64,000 nt of DNA from Pegea sp. RAD2-039 (taxonomy: Eukaryota; Chordata; Thaliacea; Salpida; Salpidae): contig JAQGEQ010000379.1 of NCBI GenBank assembly GCA_034620365.1, positions 62,001 to 126,000 of the forward strand. Direction: 5' to 3'. Shown piece after piece: positions 11,063 to 23,700 of the stretch (positions are counted from its first letter, which is position 1; each line of letters starts with the position of its first letter). Both the position numbers and the translations under genes were made by a program. Under the pieces are notes generated by a model. It saw only the letters and a list, made by a program, of their open reading frames with translations, was not told where the DNA came from and ran no database searches.

Positions 11063-13430
11063 AAACTATATTAAAAGTTTCAATTATAATTCACAAAGTA
11101 ATTTTTCTATGGTTTTTCTATAAGAAATATTGAAAATATGTTTCAAAAACGATGAATAGAATAAACATATAAAATAATAAATTCATTTAATTAGTTTAAA
11201 ACATATTTTCAAACTAAATAAAGTAAAAGTATTTAGATTAATGTATTAAAATATAATGAATTATAAGAAGATTATCAAATAAACATACTTATATCATAAA
11301 AATAAATATATTACATTACTGATTTTATAAAACTTCATAAAAATGGTACTTAAAAATAAATAAATACTAAGTTATATAAAATAAAACTATATTTGTTGAT
11401 TCTTTCAAAGCAAAGAATGTAATTATAAAAACTAAACAAAATATATAAAAAATCCCAAAAAATATCAATTTGAAAAGTTGTTAAAACATCATTTTGATAT
11501 AAATAATTATTTGATATAATAACATAACTAATAAATACTAATTACATTTATATAGATTTTAAACATTGAAACTATTCAACTAAATAATAACTTAAGCTCA
11601 CAAATTAATATTATTAAAAAAATGATCATAGTTTATATTTAAAAAAATATTAGATAAATAAAACTTATAGAAAATAACAATAATTATAACCAAATAGTTT
11701 CTCAGTTATAAATATTATTAGTTTACTTAAAAAAATTATGTTGTATTTATATAAAATTTATACAAAAACCACTTAATCTCAAACTTATAATATAAACTAT
11801 TGATATACTGAGATAATCAATTGTTTAAAAACTTTAATTTAAAATCATATTAAAATAAATATCTTAAAAAATTTGTTTCTTAAGATGTACTTACTGAAAA
11901 GTGTATTCATCAAAAGAAATCCAAACCATCTCAAGTATATCCAAGCAAAAATTTAAAGAAAACGATTCTTAAAATTAAAACAAGTTTAGATTAAAGAAAC
12001 TTATATATACTTGTAAAAATTTCAAAAAACTCTAATAATATTTTTAAAATTATGTGCCAAATAAGATGACTCATTATATTTTAGAAAATTTTTAGTATAT
12101 TTGTAGCAAAAGTATTAATAAACAACTGAAAGATAATTTGTCAAAAAACTATTGTAAACCTATAACCAATTAAACAAAATAATGACATTTATAAATTAAT
12201 AAAAAAGTCAAAGAATAAAAACATTTGATTTCATTAAAATAAATAATTTAAATACATTTTTGAAAACTCCCAAAAAATACCATTAGATTTTAAATTGAAA
12301 TAATTCTATTTAAAAAAAAGTTGATAACTAAATAAAAAAATGTTGATAAAAGAAAAGTAATTAGAAAACAAATAGTTATATCATGGTTTAAGCAAGAGTT
12401 TGAAAAACAATTTTTTTAAAAACCACAAAAAATTGTTTTCTTAAACTAGATGTCCTATGTAAAAATAAACAAATATGAATCAATTAAATTACTAATAATT
12501 ATTATAAAATATTAGATATTACAACAAATATTATAAGTTAGCAGGTTTAAATAAGAAATTTTAATTTAGTTTAATTTTAATATTATAATATTAAAATGGT
12601 TAACACAAGTCTAGATAATATATATACAGTAAAATATTAAAACAGTTTAATTCATTAAGAACCAAAATATTTTAAAATTGTAACAACATCATAAATAGTA
12701 GAATTTATTGTGAAAATAAAAGTTAAATTATGTTAATAAATAGACACAAAAGATGATACTAAAGTCAAGCAACAAAAAATTAAAATAAAAGTTTATGATT
12801 AAAATAATTTCATGAAAATTTATTTAAACAATCTATTAGTTTAATAAAAATAATAATTTTAAATAAGTAATGACATAAAAAGAACTTAAGAAAGTGTAGA
12901 CCACAACCAAATTTAAGTTTAAATGAAAAAAATAAAGTAAAAGATAGAGATAGACAGAGATCTAGTGACGTAAATAAAGTGAAAAAGAAGAATTATACAT
13001 GTTATATAACCAAGACATAAGTATTACTAACCTTTCACTAAAATTGCGAAATAAATTATTTGGAAAAAAATATTGAGACAAAATGGACTTTTATAAGTTT
13101 TTTATTTCAACTAAGCTAAACTAAAATATAATTCAAAACTTTATCAACCACTAAAAAGTTGACTTCATGTATACATTCATTACATAAACCATAATTATCT
13201 AAATCTATTTTTTAAGTAGATGATTAATTTTAACAAAAAGTTGACTTTAGCCTTGAAAGTAAATGTGAAAATAAACATCAAAAATGTTCATTATTATAAG
13301 TAGCAAGCTATATCAATATTTGAAAAAGTGAAAAATATATACAAGTGAATATATATTTTATAGATATATGATAAAAAATAGAGAATCTAAGAAGGCAGAC
13401 TCTTAATATTAAAATTAAAAGCTTTAGAAA
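11063..13430. other. AT-rich gene-poor stretch upstream of PRELID3
   Basis: Low-complexity A/T sequence with no open frame showing protein similarity. A 5' non-coding exon of PRELID3 could lie here, but I cannot place one. Confidence 0.45.
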
Positions 13431-13970
13431 TTAAATTTATATTTTTTATTGATTAAAGTTGTGATTATTTTTATTCGCAGTACTCTTAGGTTAGCAGATA
13501 GTGCATATATGACTTTGCGATGAATATAATTATACACTAAAGATACACAAGAAAGAAAAGCGGTGTAAGGATATTTGTTCCTCAGAATAAATAAATTTTT
13601 CGACGATATATCAGCAACTTCTTTTACATCTTAGAATGATTTTTTAAGAAGGATCGAAGCAAATCCACCTAACTTTTAGATCAGTGTAAAAATTTATAAC
13701 TATTTGTGATTAATCTAAAGAGCTATACAAGAAACACATGAAAAATTTATCAGTCGCTGTTTACCTTTAATCAATTTAATGTGAAAACTTCGAAAGGAAA
13801 TATCTTCTGTATAATAAAGAAAATGATATCTCGTTCAATTTTCTAGATTGTAAAATTGTTTAACACTTTACAAAAACTAATGTTGTATAACAATTACTTA
13901 AAAGTAATCTATTTTCCATTAACATCGCTTACTTGTTGCTTAGCAACTCGAATTTAAAGCTTAGTTATCA
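13431..13970. other. Higher-complexity island of unknown nature
   Basis: This island is visibly less A/T-monotonous than its surroundings, with segments such as GCGATGAATATAATTATAC, AAGCGGTGTAAGG and CAGTCGCTGTTTACC. No open frame or tRNA-like fold was recognised. It could be a regulatory element or old repeat. Confidence 0.3.
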
Positions 13971-16900
13971 TAGAATAAATAAAATTGATTAAAAATACAA
14001 TTTAATTAAGCTGTTCAATGTATTCGAATTTTTAGTTGTTTTTTTTTACGTTGAATTAATAATTTATTTTTTAATAGTTCATTAAAGCAAACATAAGTTT
14101 ATTCCTTTTATATTATTTTTATATCTTTAAAATCTTTTAACTTAAAAAAAGCTTTAAATTTTTTAATTTATAGAAATTCTATTAAAACAATGAAGATAAA
14201 ATAAATCAAATACATATAGTAAAAGTATAATAAGTGATTCTATCAAAGGTTCTTAGATATAAATAACTGGATTTGTCCAGTGTTCTAATTTAATAAAACT
14301 TAACAGAGAATTAATTGATAGAATTAAGTTTAAATTTTTGAGATGGAACAATTTAGAATAAATTTATATATAATTAAAGTTAATCTTGTTTAAATCTAAC
14401 AAAATTAGATCAAATTAGTATTAATAGAAATTAGTTTTAACAATTCTAATCCTTTGAAGTTTTGTATCAATGCTTTTAAAGAATTTAAATGAAAAATTAA
14501 GTTTATTACAATAAAAATCTCACTTTGATGATTTAAGAAGTACTATTAAAAAAAAATTACATTTTGTCGTTAATTGTTTAAATTCTTTTGATTGTTTACA
14601 GTGTATTTATGCCCATAATTATCGATTAAAAATATTATTAGCAGTTTCACTTTTTTGATTTTTTTCTAAATCAACATCTTAAGAAAATTTAAACATTTTT
14701 TAGTTTTAACAAAAAAATTTGCAGTTTATTTGTTTACCTAATTTACATATAACATTTTTAAGGTTTACACAATTATTCAGTTTTGCATTTTATTTGTTGC
14801 TTGAAAATTAAATGCTTTTGTGGAAAACTGTTCTATTAAAAAAATTATTTTTAAATATTTATATATTTCTATACCTTTTTAATATTAAATGATTAAAATG
14901 TTTCTTCACGATTTCAGTTTGACTAAATATTTTTATAATTATTTGAATTTTCAAACAAAGCTAGTTAAAAGGTGTACCAAATAATTTTAGTTAAAAATTA
15001 AAACTTTTTTAAAGCAAATAGTTTCAAGCAAACAATTGAATGTGACTAACAGTATGATGAATAAAGCAAATAATAAAGTTCAATTAATGCTGGAACAAAC
15101 CGATCTGAAAGTTCAAGTTAATCATTTTATAAAAAGATATCAAAATAGAAATAATTTTAAATGATTCAATGTTGAATTCATGTCTAAAAGTTCACACTTT
15201 TAAAATGAATTGAGAAAATATCTCTCTCTAAAAAGCTTTAAAAAGGAGAAAATTTTATAAGAAGTTCTTTGAATTTGCTTCATGAGTTGAATAAGTCTTA
15301 AAGATCAAAGTTCTAAGCTTAACTAAATTTTTGCAACATTTTCTCCTATAAACGTTTTGTTCACTGGCTTAATATGCAGAACATCATTAAGTCAATTGGT
15401 TAAAGCAAACTTTTATTTGTTTGAATAAAGCTCTGTATTCATTTTATTACAGTGACCACAATTTTAAATCCTCCAAAATCCATTACTACATAAAAATCAG
15501 ATTAAAAAAAAAAAGTATAATAAATAATTTGCAGTTTGACAAATTGTACTTTAGACTTCATTTTACATATTTATGAATTTAGAACTAGTATTTAAGAATG
15601 ATATAATTTCAAGAAAATTATAGTTTTGCGTTAGTATTTGATTAACATTTAATAAGATTTATAACAAAACTTAAAATGTCAGAATCCAATATAACTTTAT
15701 TACATGGAAACTAATATTTAGTTTGCCTAACTATTCCAGCAACTAAAACTTTGCTTTTAAGATTAATGCCCTGTTGTAGGACTCATCAAGACCTTCAACC
15801 ACCATATACATGCATAGTTTAAAATGTTTTTTAGAAAACTTATTTTGATAAGAATCAAATGCTCAAACATTAATTCTTAAAATAATGTTGTGACAATTGC
15901 CTATTCGAATAAATAATGCTTTATTTATATATTTATTTATAAATGTCATCTTCAATTTGTTGTACAAATATTCTTTTGACAAAATATTAGTAATATTTTT
16001 GCAGAAATGATTTTCAAAACAAATTATTATTGTGTTTTATAAAGTAAATATTTTGGAAATGCTTTTTTTCTCATTATTTTGTTCAGTTCTAACATGTTTT
16101 AAACAAACATTTTTATCAGATAAATAAAAACTAACAGGTTGCTGAATACGATACAAATTAGAAAACTAATACTTTATTTAATTTATATTTTATCATGTAA
16201 AAAAATCCTTATAAAGTTGACGTAGCACCCTAATTAAATATAAGTTAAATCTTAACAAGCAACACCAATTCAATAATGCTTTGGTTCTGCAAACGAATCT
16301 TGTGTTTGGTGATTGAAGGTGCTGAGAACTCATCTGCTCCAAGCACCTCGACTTGTGAACTATAACTTAGCGATTAAGGATTGCTAGAACTCGTCAACTT
16401 GTTGCATTAGTGTCTTTATGTTGCTTTGAGTACTTTACAAAAAAGTTTAAAGTAAATATTATTTTACAAAATAAATTTTATACAATAAAATAGAATTTAA
16501 AAAGCAAATTATCATATATGATTTTTAAGGTTTGATTTTAATAAACTTTTAAGACGTTAAACTGCTTATGGTGGTTCTCAACCATGTGGTAGTCTATATG
16601 TGCTTGATTGAGAAGATTTATTACTTTCATAAAATCTTTGATAGACTCTTTAACATCTGAATAAATACAGTAAAGTTCTAAAAAGATTTTATTTCTAAAA
16701 TTTTCGTTTTTAAACACACTTACACAAAAGGTTAATGTAGTAAAAGTTGTACTTAAGCCTTTAGGTTAATTAGTTCGATAGTTTATTCAACAACTTTCAA
16801 TCATACTAATTGTTTTTTGGATTGACATATTTTAATAGATAATACTGTATTTAGTTAGCAATAAAATATCATTTTAATTTGTATGACTAATGATTACATA

Positions 16901-17900
16901 CCTTTGGTTCCAAATATCTAAATTTATATTATAACATTTATAATATGTAATAATCAAACAAATAATTGTTTATTTAAATGTTTTAAACTGTTATTACTCC
17001 ATATAATTATCAAAAATAATGTTTTGTAAAGTAAACTACGTAAAAAATTTTGTTTAGGTGACTTCTTTAACTAGTGATATATATTACTGTCAGTTTCTTC
17101 TATTTATTTTATTCATAACTTATTTCTACCTTTGCAGTGTTCCTATTTTTCTTCATCAATTATATTAAACTGTGGTACTTAAAACCATTTTATTAACATT
17201 CTGTAGTCATATTGTTTTGAGCTTGTTATAAGAGCTTTATATTATTATTATTTTCCAATATGGTTTGATAAAAATAAAATAATTGTTAAACTCTATTTTA
17301 CATACTTTTTATTATTAAGTCTTGTTTGCATTTACATGCAGCACCTCATAATAATACGCTTTGGAAATATTTTTAAAGCTTTATTTTGTGACAAGCGAAA
17401 AACTTACAAGTTAATGATTAATAAGTAAACATTGTAAAAGTTGAAAAACAATAAAAACGGAACAAAAAAACATAAGCTTCTATTTAATAAATTATCATTA
17501 AAAGTTACTTAAAGTATAAAATAAAAATCATTTTTAAAAAATATTGTAATTTTAAATTAGCTAATTTTTGAAAAATAAATAATTTGAAAATTATAAATAA
17601 GAGTTGTTCAAGATAATTTTGTTTAAGACTAAAAGGTATTAAAAAATAAAATTTAAATTTGATCGAATAATGCCGGCAGTAATTTACTAACTACCTGAAA
17701 GTAAACAACAATCTAAGAACGTACTAAAACGGCTGCTTACAATAATGGCCCCAAAGTTAAAAAACAAAATTTTTTAATAAAATTAATAATTAAAAGATTA
17801 AATAGAAAAAAATTTTCCTCATGCTTAGATCTTCTCATATTTGAATGATGTCATAAAAAGTGATGAGGTGGCAAAAATTAAAGCATTTTTAACAACACCC
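13971..17900. other. AT-rich stretch between PRELID3 and FoxA
   Basis: No gene recognised. It contains one diverged single copy related to the 113-bp repeat, in opposite orientation (about 16290-16365: GTGTTTGGTGATTGAAGGTG, then AGCACCTCGACTTGTG), and a short related piece at 15770-15815. The rest is A/T-rich with no supported feature. Confidence 0.45.
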
Positions 17901-17912
17901 AGAAAACATTTT

Positions 17913-18932
17913 TCAAGTTGAAGACAAGTTTTCTTGCTGATGTAAAATATTTGGTTGTGACGTCACATAATAGCTGCGAGTGACATCATCAGTCATTAGG
18001 TGTTCATTCTGTGGTGTTTCGTTATATGCAAGAGGTTCGTTTGTTGGTTGGTTGTATTGAATTTGAAAAATGTCATTAAAATCATGCTGTTGGTTGATTA
18101 AACTGTTGATTGAGAACGGGTGGTCCGCAAATGAGGTTTGGTCGGACACTTTGAGGTTGCTTGCGGTACTCATTAAAGTATATTGTGTTTCATTTGCTTG
18201 TTCACTAGTTGATGTTGTTGGTTGGATTGGTTGAAAAGTTTGCAGATAATTTTGATGATTATAAGTTGATGGATAAAACATTTGGTGATGTTCCGATGGT
18301 CCATTTACATAATTATTTTGTAAATAACTTAAATCATCTTTAACTTCTTCTTCCTTAATTTTAGATTGAATATCTTCAACCAGTTTTTCATCTTTTTTCA
18401 AATCCTCATTTTCATCTTTGAATTTACTCTTCGGACATTTAAACCTTTTTTGCCGTCTCAAATAACATCCATTTTCAAACATATTTCCAGCTTTTGGGTG
18501 TAACGTCCAATAAGAGCCTTTTCCCGGCTTATCAGGTGTTCTAGGAACTTTCACAAAACAATCATTAAACGATAAACTATGTCGAATAGAATTTTGCCAC
18601 CTTTGTTGGTTAGCTCTGTAAAATGGAAAAAGATCCATAATCCATTGATAAACTTCGCTTAAAGTCATCATCTTGCTAGTAGAGGCTTGAATTGCCATGG
18701 TGATGAGAGATATATAGCTATAAGGTGGTTTCGCATGCGTATAATTGCGTCTGTTGTACGAAGAAATTTTTTCTGTGGTCCGTATTGGACCTAGGTATTG
18801 TCCGTTTGAAGAACTTGATTGGTATTCAGCTGGTTGTGGCTGATAATGGTTGTAGTTGTTGCTATAACTAGTTTGATAAATACTTGACGGATATCTTGTT
18901 GCTAGCTCACTTTCTGAACTTTGATTAAACAT
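17913..18932 (-). CDS. FOXA: Forkhead transcription factor FoxA (HNF3 type)
   Basis: An uninterrupted 339-residue frame. The forkhead domain spans about 64-166: [34 protein letters not shown], the recognition helix [20 protein letters not shown], and wing residues KGSYWTLHP and [18 protein letters not shown]. These are diagnostic for FoxA. The FoxA C-terminal motif HPFSINSLI is at 271-279 and a tail [12 protein letters not shown] (319-330) resembles the last conserved region (SYYQGVYSRP in vertebrates). Residues 170-200 form a charged lysine/glutamate linker. The product is shorter than vertebrate FoxA proteins, which exceed 450 residues. Known role: pioneer factor for endoderm and notochord. 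A 3' splice site (TTTTTTAATCAG) ends 4 nt before the ATG, so the 5' leader is either spliced from an upstream exon or added by trans-splicing. A TGACGTCA octamer lies inside the coding region at 17958-17965. Confidence 0.96.
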   Translation of the reverse strand: MFNQSSESELATRYPSSIYQTSYSNNYNHYQPQPAEYQSSSSNGQYLGPIRTTEKISSYNRRNYTHAKPPYSYISLITMAIQASTSKMMTLSEVYQWIMDLFPFYRANQQRWQNSIRHSLSFNDCFVKVPRTPDKPGKGSYWTLHPKAGNMFENGCYLRRQKRFKCPKSKFKDENEDLKKDEKLVEDIQSKIKEEEVKDDLSYLQNNYVNGPSEHHQMFYPSTYNHQNYLQTFQPIQPTTSTSEQANETQYTLMSTASNLKVSDQTSFADHPFSINSLINQQHDFNDIFQIQYNQPTNEPLAYNETPQNEHLMTDDVTRSYYVTSQPNILHQQENLSST

Positions 18933-18939
18933 TTCTCTG

Positions 18940-21130
18940 ATTAAAAAATAATTTGCTGCTTTAATCTTATCTAACTTTGAATGAAATTAAATTTTAGTTG
19001 CTATTGGGTTTTATTTGTGATTAAAAAAAAGTTTTTGAGAGAGCTCAAATATTTGTTAGTAATCGCCACTAGTTAATCATTTGTCATTTGTAAAACATTT
19101 TCATACCTGAGTTAATATTTAATATTGATTTTTAGCCTTACTTAACTTGATAATTTCAGTTATAAAGTTATTAATAATTTTTTATAATACTCATATATAT
19201 AATTAGGTTTTTAATTTTGTTTAATGAAAAATAGATAAAACAGTTTAGCAGTAGTTTTGTTGTGATTGACTAAGCTAAAAACTTTTTTCAATTCAACAAT
19301 TTATTTATCAATTTGTTGATAAAATTTTTATTGTTTGCGAAGATTCAAAAAAGTTTTATGATAATATTTATGTAGATAATTTATTTACAAATAAATATAA
19401 AAATCTGGAAAATATCATTACAAAGAAGCAACATAAAAATTCTGAAAAACTGAAACAGTTATATATATTTGAAACAATATATTTCATTTCTTCAATGCTG
19501 ATTACGTGAAAAATCATGCGTTTTTCATGAACATTTTCACTACAAAAAGATAAAATAATTAAAATAAAAAATAAAACAAAAATTAGTTGCTTCATTACAG
19601 TGTTTTAGATGCACTTAATGATTATTAATTTAATATTTAACAATAAGTAATTAATATATTCAGTTTGTTAGTAAAAATTAATAATAAGAAATTGTATTAA
19701 AAGCTCATGAAAACGAAGAAGAAGAGATTATGGTTTAAATCGACTTTGTACTAACGTAAAACGTTACAAAATGGCCAACTTGATAAAGATCTATAAAAAC
19801 ATTTTCTTTATACAAAGACCGTCTTTCAAAGATCAATATAAAATATTTTAAATATAAAAATTCAAGTTCCAGCTTTACTAATACCTTGTGTTCGAGCTCG
19901 TATTATTGTTTAGAATGAACAAGAGGTTCGTCGTTTAATAGTAATTCGATTTAATAAAATCTAACTTTAACAACCGACTCCATCACTACTAAAAATTCTT
20001 TCATCCCTCTTAAAACTAAAGAAATGTGATTAAAGCATGAAATTCTAAAAGTATGGTCAAAAAAATAGATTTGTTACAAATTGCTCTATTTTCTCCACTT
20101 ATTTTGTATCTTGTATTTATAATTGTAAGAACTTTAACCTGTAATTAAGCACTTGAGTATTTTCATCTCTCATCACATTAAATAGGCTCACCACGTAAAC
20201 TAGTCCAGTTACCATCTACAAAATTACAAAATCCCTTGAGACCAGAAATATTTGGATAAGTTATAGTTCAACTCTGCTGTACCCAACGATTTTGGACAAG
20301 TTTCAACGAAGTTTTGCATCAAACAATTAGCTAAAAAGAATTATAAATTGACTTTTTTAAAGTTTCAACTTAGTTAGATTCTTTTTTAAATCCTCAATAT
20401 CGATAATGTAACATGAATTTAAAGTTTTGATTTTTTAATTTTCCTAATTCCATTTTACATTTTTTATGATAGAAAAAAGTGGTTATCGATAGGTAACCTT
20501 AGTTTTCTAAATTTAAGTCATAACTCAACAAACTCTGAAGTAGGATTGAAAGGTAAGTGAGTTAGCTAAAAGTGAGCTGGTTAAAAAGTTTTATCATCGT
20601 CGGTAAAAATCATTTAGAGTTGAAGAACACTCTGTAATATCATCGATTTAATTATTCATAGGAAAAGGACCAAACGAGCTGCTTTTAAAACTCCTAGAAA
20701 ACATGAAATACATTTTCTGATCTTTATGAAAATAGCTCAGATCCAGTAATAAAAGTAGGGTGAGTACTAAATCAAGTGAGTCTTGGTAAAATGGGAACTG
20801 GAACTGAATCAAAAGCAAAAGTCTATAAATTGAAAATAGTAATCAAATCGTTTGCTCAGAAGAATATCCAATAGAAGAGATAAGATAAAAGCTGCTTACC
20901 GAAAGGTTTATGAGGAAAAAACCTAAAATGACATTCGAAATGTCAGTTTTTATAAAGAAGGTGAATCATAATTTGTTGGGAAAAAACCAATTTAAAGATT
21001 TGATAGAAACTATTAATAATAACAAATTTTCGATATTATAATGATTTATCTTATTTTTTATGGATTGAGATAGCGAAGGAAACTCTTTCATATGTACGTT
21101 GAATATAAAACATATATTTATTTAAATATT
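18940..21130. other. FoxA upstream region and AT-rich intergenic
   Basis: It should include the FoxA promoter. No TATA box or factor site can be assigned with confidence. A small minus-strand frame at 19368-19595 begins with a hydrophobic, signal-like stretch (listed separately). From about 20500 to 20760 there is a copy of an old dispersed repeat shared with 30850-31020. Confidence 0.4.
19368..19595 (-). CDS. Possible small secreted or membrane protein, unrecognised
   Basis: A 75-codon frame starting MKQLIFVLFFILIILSFCS, which looks like a signal peptide or membrane anchor, followed by ENVHEKR and a second hydrophobic segment CCFFVMIFSRFLYLFV. No family recognised. In A/T-rich DNA, phenylalanine- and isoleucine-rich frames arise by chance, so this may not be a gene. 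An alternative acceptor (TTTTTGTAG) lies inside it. Confidence 0.2.
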   Translation of the reverse strand: MKQLIFVLFFILIILSFCSENVHEKRMIFHVISIEEMKYIVSNIYNCFSFSEFLCCFFVMIFSRFLYLFVNKLST

Positions 21131-21149
21131 TTAATATTATTCAACATTA

Positions 21150-22935
21150 TTTAACGTTTTCTAATGATTTTATTAATTTTACACGATTTAAACGTTTTTT
21201 AACGTTTTTTAACGTTTTCTAAAGATTATAACATGTCCACAATGCTTTAACGTTATTTAACGTTTTCTAATGATTTTATTGATTTCACATGGTTTTACTG
21301 TTATTTAACGTTAAAACTGTGTGAAATGGCTAAATGAAGTTACAACCGTGTGAAAACGTTAGAATCGTTAAAAACGTTAAATAAAGTTAAATATGGTTAA
21401 TTAACGTTAAAAAACGTTAAAAAACGTTAAAAAACGTTAAAAAACGTTAAAAAACGTTAAAAAACGTTAAAAAACGTTAAAAAACGTTAAAAAACGTTAA
21501 AAAACGTTAAAAAACGTTAAAAAACGTTAAATAACGTTAAAAAACGTTAAAAAACGTTAAAAAACGTTAAAAAACGTTAAAAAACGTTAAAAAACGTTAA
21601 AAAACGTTAAAAAACGTTAAAAAACGTTAAAAAACGTTAAAAAACGTTAAAAAACGTTCAAAAACGTTCAAAAACGTTCAAACACGTTAAAAAACGTAAA
21701 AAACGTTCAAACACGTTCAAAAACGTAAAAAACGTTAAAAAACGTTCAAAAACGTTCAAACACGTTAAAAAACGTAAAAAACGTTCAAAAACGTTCAAAA
21801 ACGTTCAAAAACGTTCAAAAACGTTCAAAAACGTTCAAAAACGTTCAAACACGTTAAAAAACGTAAAAAACGTTCAAACACGTTAAAAAACGTTCAAACA
21901 CGTTCAAAAACGTAAAAAACGTTAAAAAACGTTCAAAAACGTTCAAAAACATTCAAAAACGTTCAAAAACGTTCAAACACGTTCAAAAACGTTCAAAAAC
22001 GTTCAAAAACGTTCAAACACGTTAAAAAACGTAAAAAACGTTCAAAAACGTTAAAAAACGTTAAAAAACGTTAAAAAACGTTAAAAAACGTTAAAAAACG
22101 TTAAAAAACGTTAAAAAACGTTAAAAAACGTTAAAAAACGTTAAAAAACGTTAAAAAACGTTAAAAAACGTTAAAAAACGTTAAAAAACGTTAAAAAACG
22201 TTAAAAAACGTTAAAAAACGTTAAAAACGTTAAAAAACGTTAAAAAACGTTCAAACACGTTAAAAAACGTTCAAAAACGTTCAAAAACGTTCAAAAACGT
22301 TCAAACACGTTAAAAAACGTTCAAAAACGTTCAAAAACGTTCAAAAACGTTCAAAAACGTTCAAAAACGTTCAAAAACGTTCAAAAACATTCAAAAACGT
22401 TAAAAAACGTTCAAAAACGTTCAAAAACGTAAAAAACGTTCAAAAACGTTCAAAAACGTTCAAAAACGTTCAAAAACGTTCAAAAACGTTCAAAAACGTT
22501 CAAACACGTTCAAAAACGTTAAAAAACGTTAAAAAACGTTAAAAAACGTTAAAAAACGTTAAAAAACGTTAAAAAACGTTAAAAAACGTTAAAAAACGTT
22601 AAAAAACGTTAAAAAACGTTCAAACACGTTCAAAAACGTTCAAAAACGTTCAAAAACGTTCAAACACGTTAAAAAACGTAAAAAACGTTCAAACACGTTA
22701 AAAAACGTTCAAACACGTTCAAAAACGTTAAAAAACGTTAAAAAACGTTAAAAACGTTCGTTAAAAAACGTTCAAACACGTTCAAAAACGTTCAAAAACG
22801 TTCAAAAACGTTCAAACACGTTAAAAAACGTAAAAAACGTTCAAACACGTTCAAAAACGTTAAAAAACGTTCAAAAACGTTCAAAAACGTAAAAAACGTT
22901 CAAAAACGTTCAAACACGTTCAAGAACGTTAAAAA
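21150..22935. repeat. 10-bp AACGTT satellite array with inverted left edge
   Basis: Roughly 150 copies of TTAAAAAACG and its variants TTCAAAAACG and TTCAAACACG, plus one- or two-base deletion variants. Blocks of one variant alternate with mixed blocks. The left edge (21150-21300) carries the same motif in the other orientation (TTTTTTAACG). The switch lies in an imperfect palindrome at 21283-21326 (TTTCACATGGTTTTA ... TAAAACTGTGTGAAA). Confidence 0.95.
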
Positions 22936-22984
22936 ACATTTAAAACATTTATAAAATTTTTGAAAACAAGCAGATGAAGCAAAT

Positions 22985-23700
22985 TTGATTGAGATGGTTT
23001 GGCATTAAATGTAGATCCATTGACATAACAGTTTCCTCATCTAATTCATATCTAATATCCGACATTAGCAAATCTGTATTTGCTGAATTTGCCAAATTTA
23101 AATCGGAAATTGCCAAAGATGTTGCCAAGATCTATGAGAAGGTATCTAGTTTGTCTAAATCAATGCATAATTTGGATACCTTTACAAAGAAACCTGTCAC
23201 ATGGACCTCGGTGGTGAGTGATTCCAATTCCGACAAAAATACTAGCATGGTGCAGTTTCTTGCCAAGAAGGACACCGACACAAACAAAAACTTACTTTGA
23301 ACCGTGAAGACTAAGAAAACAGTGTTATTATCTTTAATGTCTCGGAGACTGATAAAGATGATGACAGTAAGTTTTTTTAATCAAATGTGCTCTCAAAGCC
23401 TTGATTTTGTGGACGTTCCAAAGGTATCAATGACTAGACTTGGAGCAAAAAGCTCAGATAATCAAAGACTGTTGAAAGTATCCTTTCAGGTAAGTTGGAA
23501 CAAACGCAAGTTTCTGGCCAAGTTGTATAAGCAAAAACTTGATAAAAATTCGAGTGCATTAGAGTAGCACATGATATGTGTGAAGATGATCACTTAGAAA
23601 TTAAGCGTTTTCTAAAAGAGGCATATTACCGAAATCAGAAGGAACAACCAACTGATTTCAAACACAAAGTTCGATATCCACTATGAGCCTTGAGAATTGT
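22985..23700 (+). mobile_element. Degenerate LINE ORF1-like relic
   Basis: Three overlapping frame fragments read in order: a coiled-coil-like stretch (FAEFAKFKSEIAKDVAKIYE, KVSSLSKSMHN) then WTSVVSDSN; an RRM-like part (IFNVSETDKDDDSK, TRLGAKSSDNQRLLKVSF); then DMCEDDHLEIKRFLKEAYYR. This order, and the RLG-K-S-RLL-V-F core, is typical of ORF1 proteins of CR1/L2-like non-LTR retrotransposons. Frameshifts and stops show it is dead. No RT-coding part follows. Confidence 0.5.
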
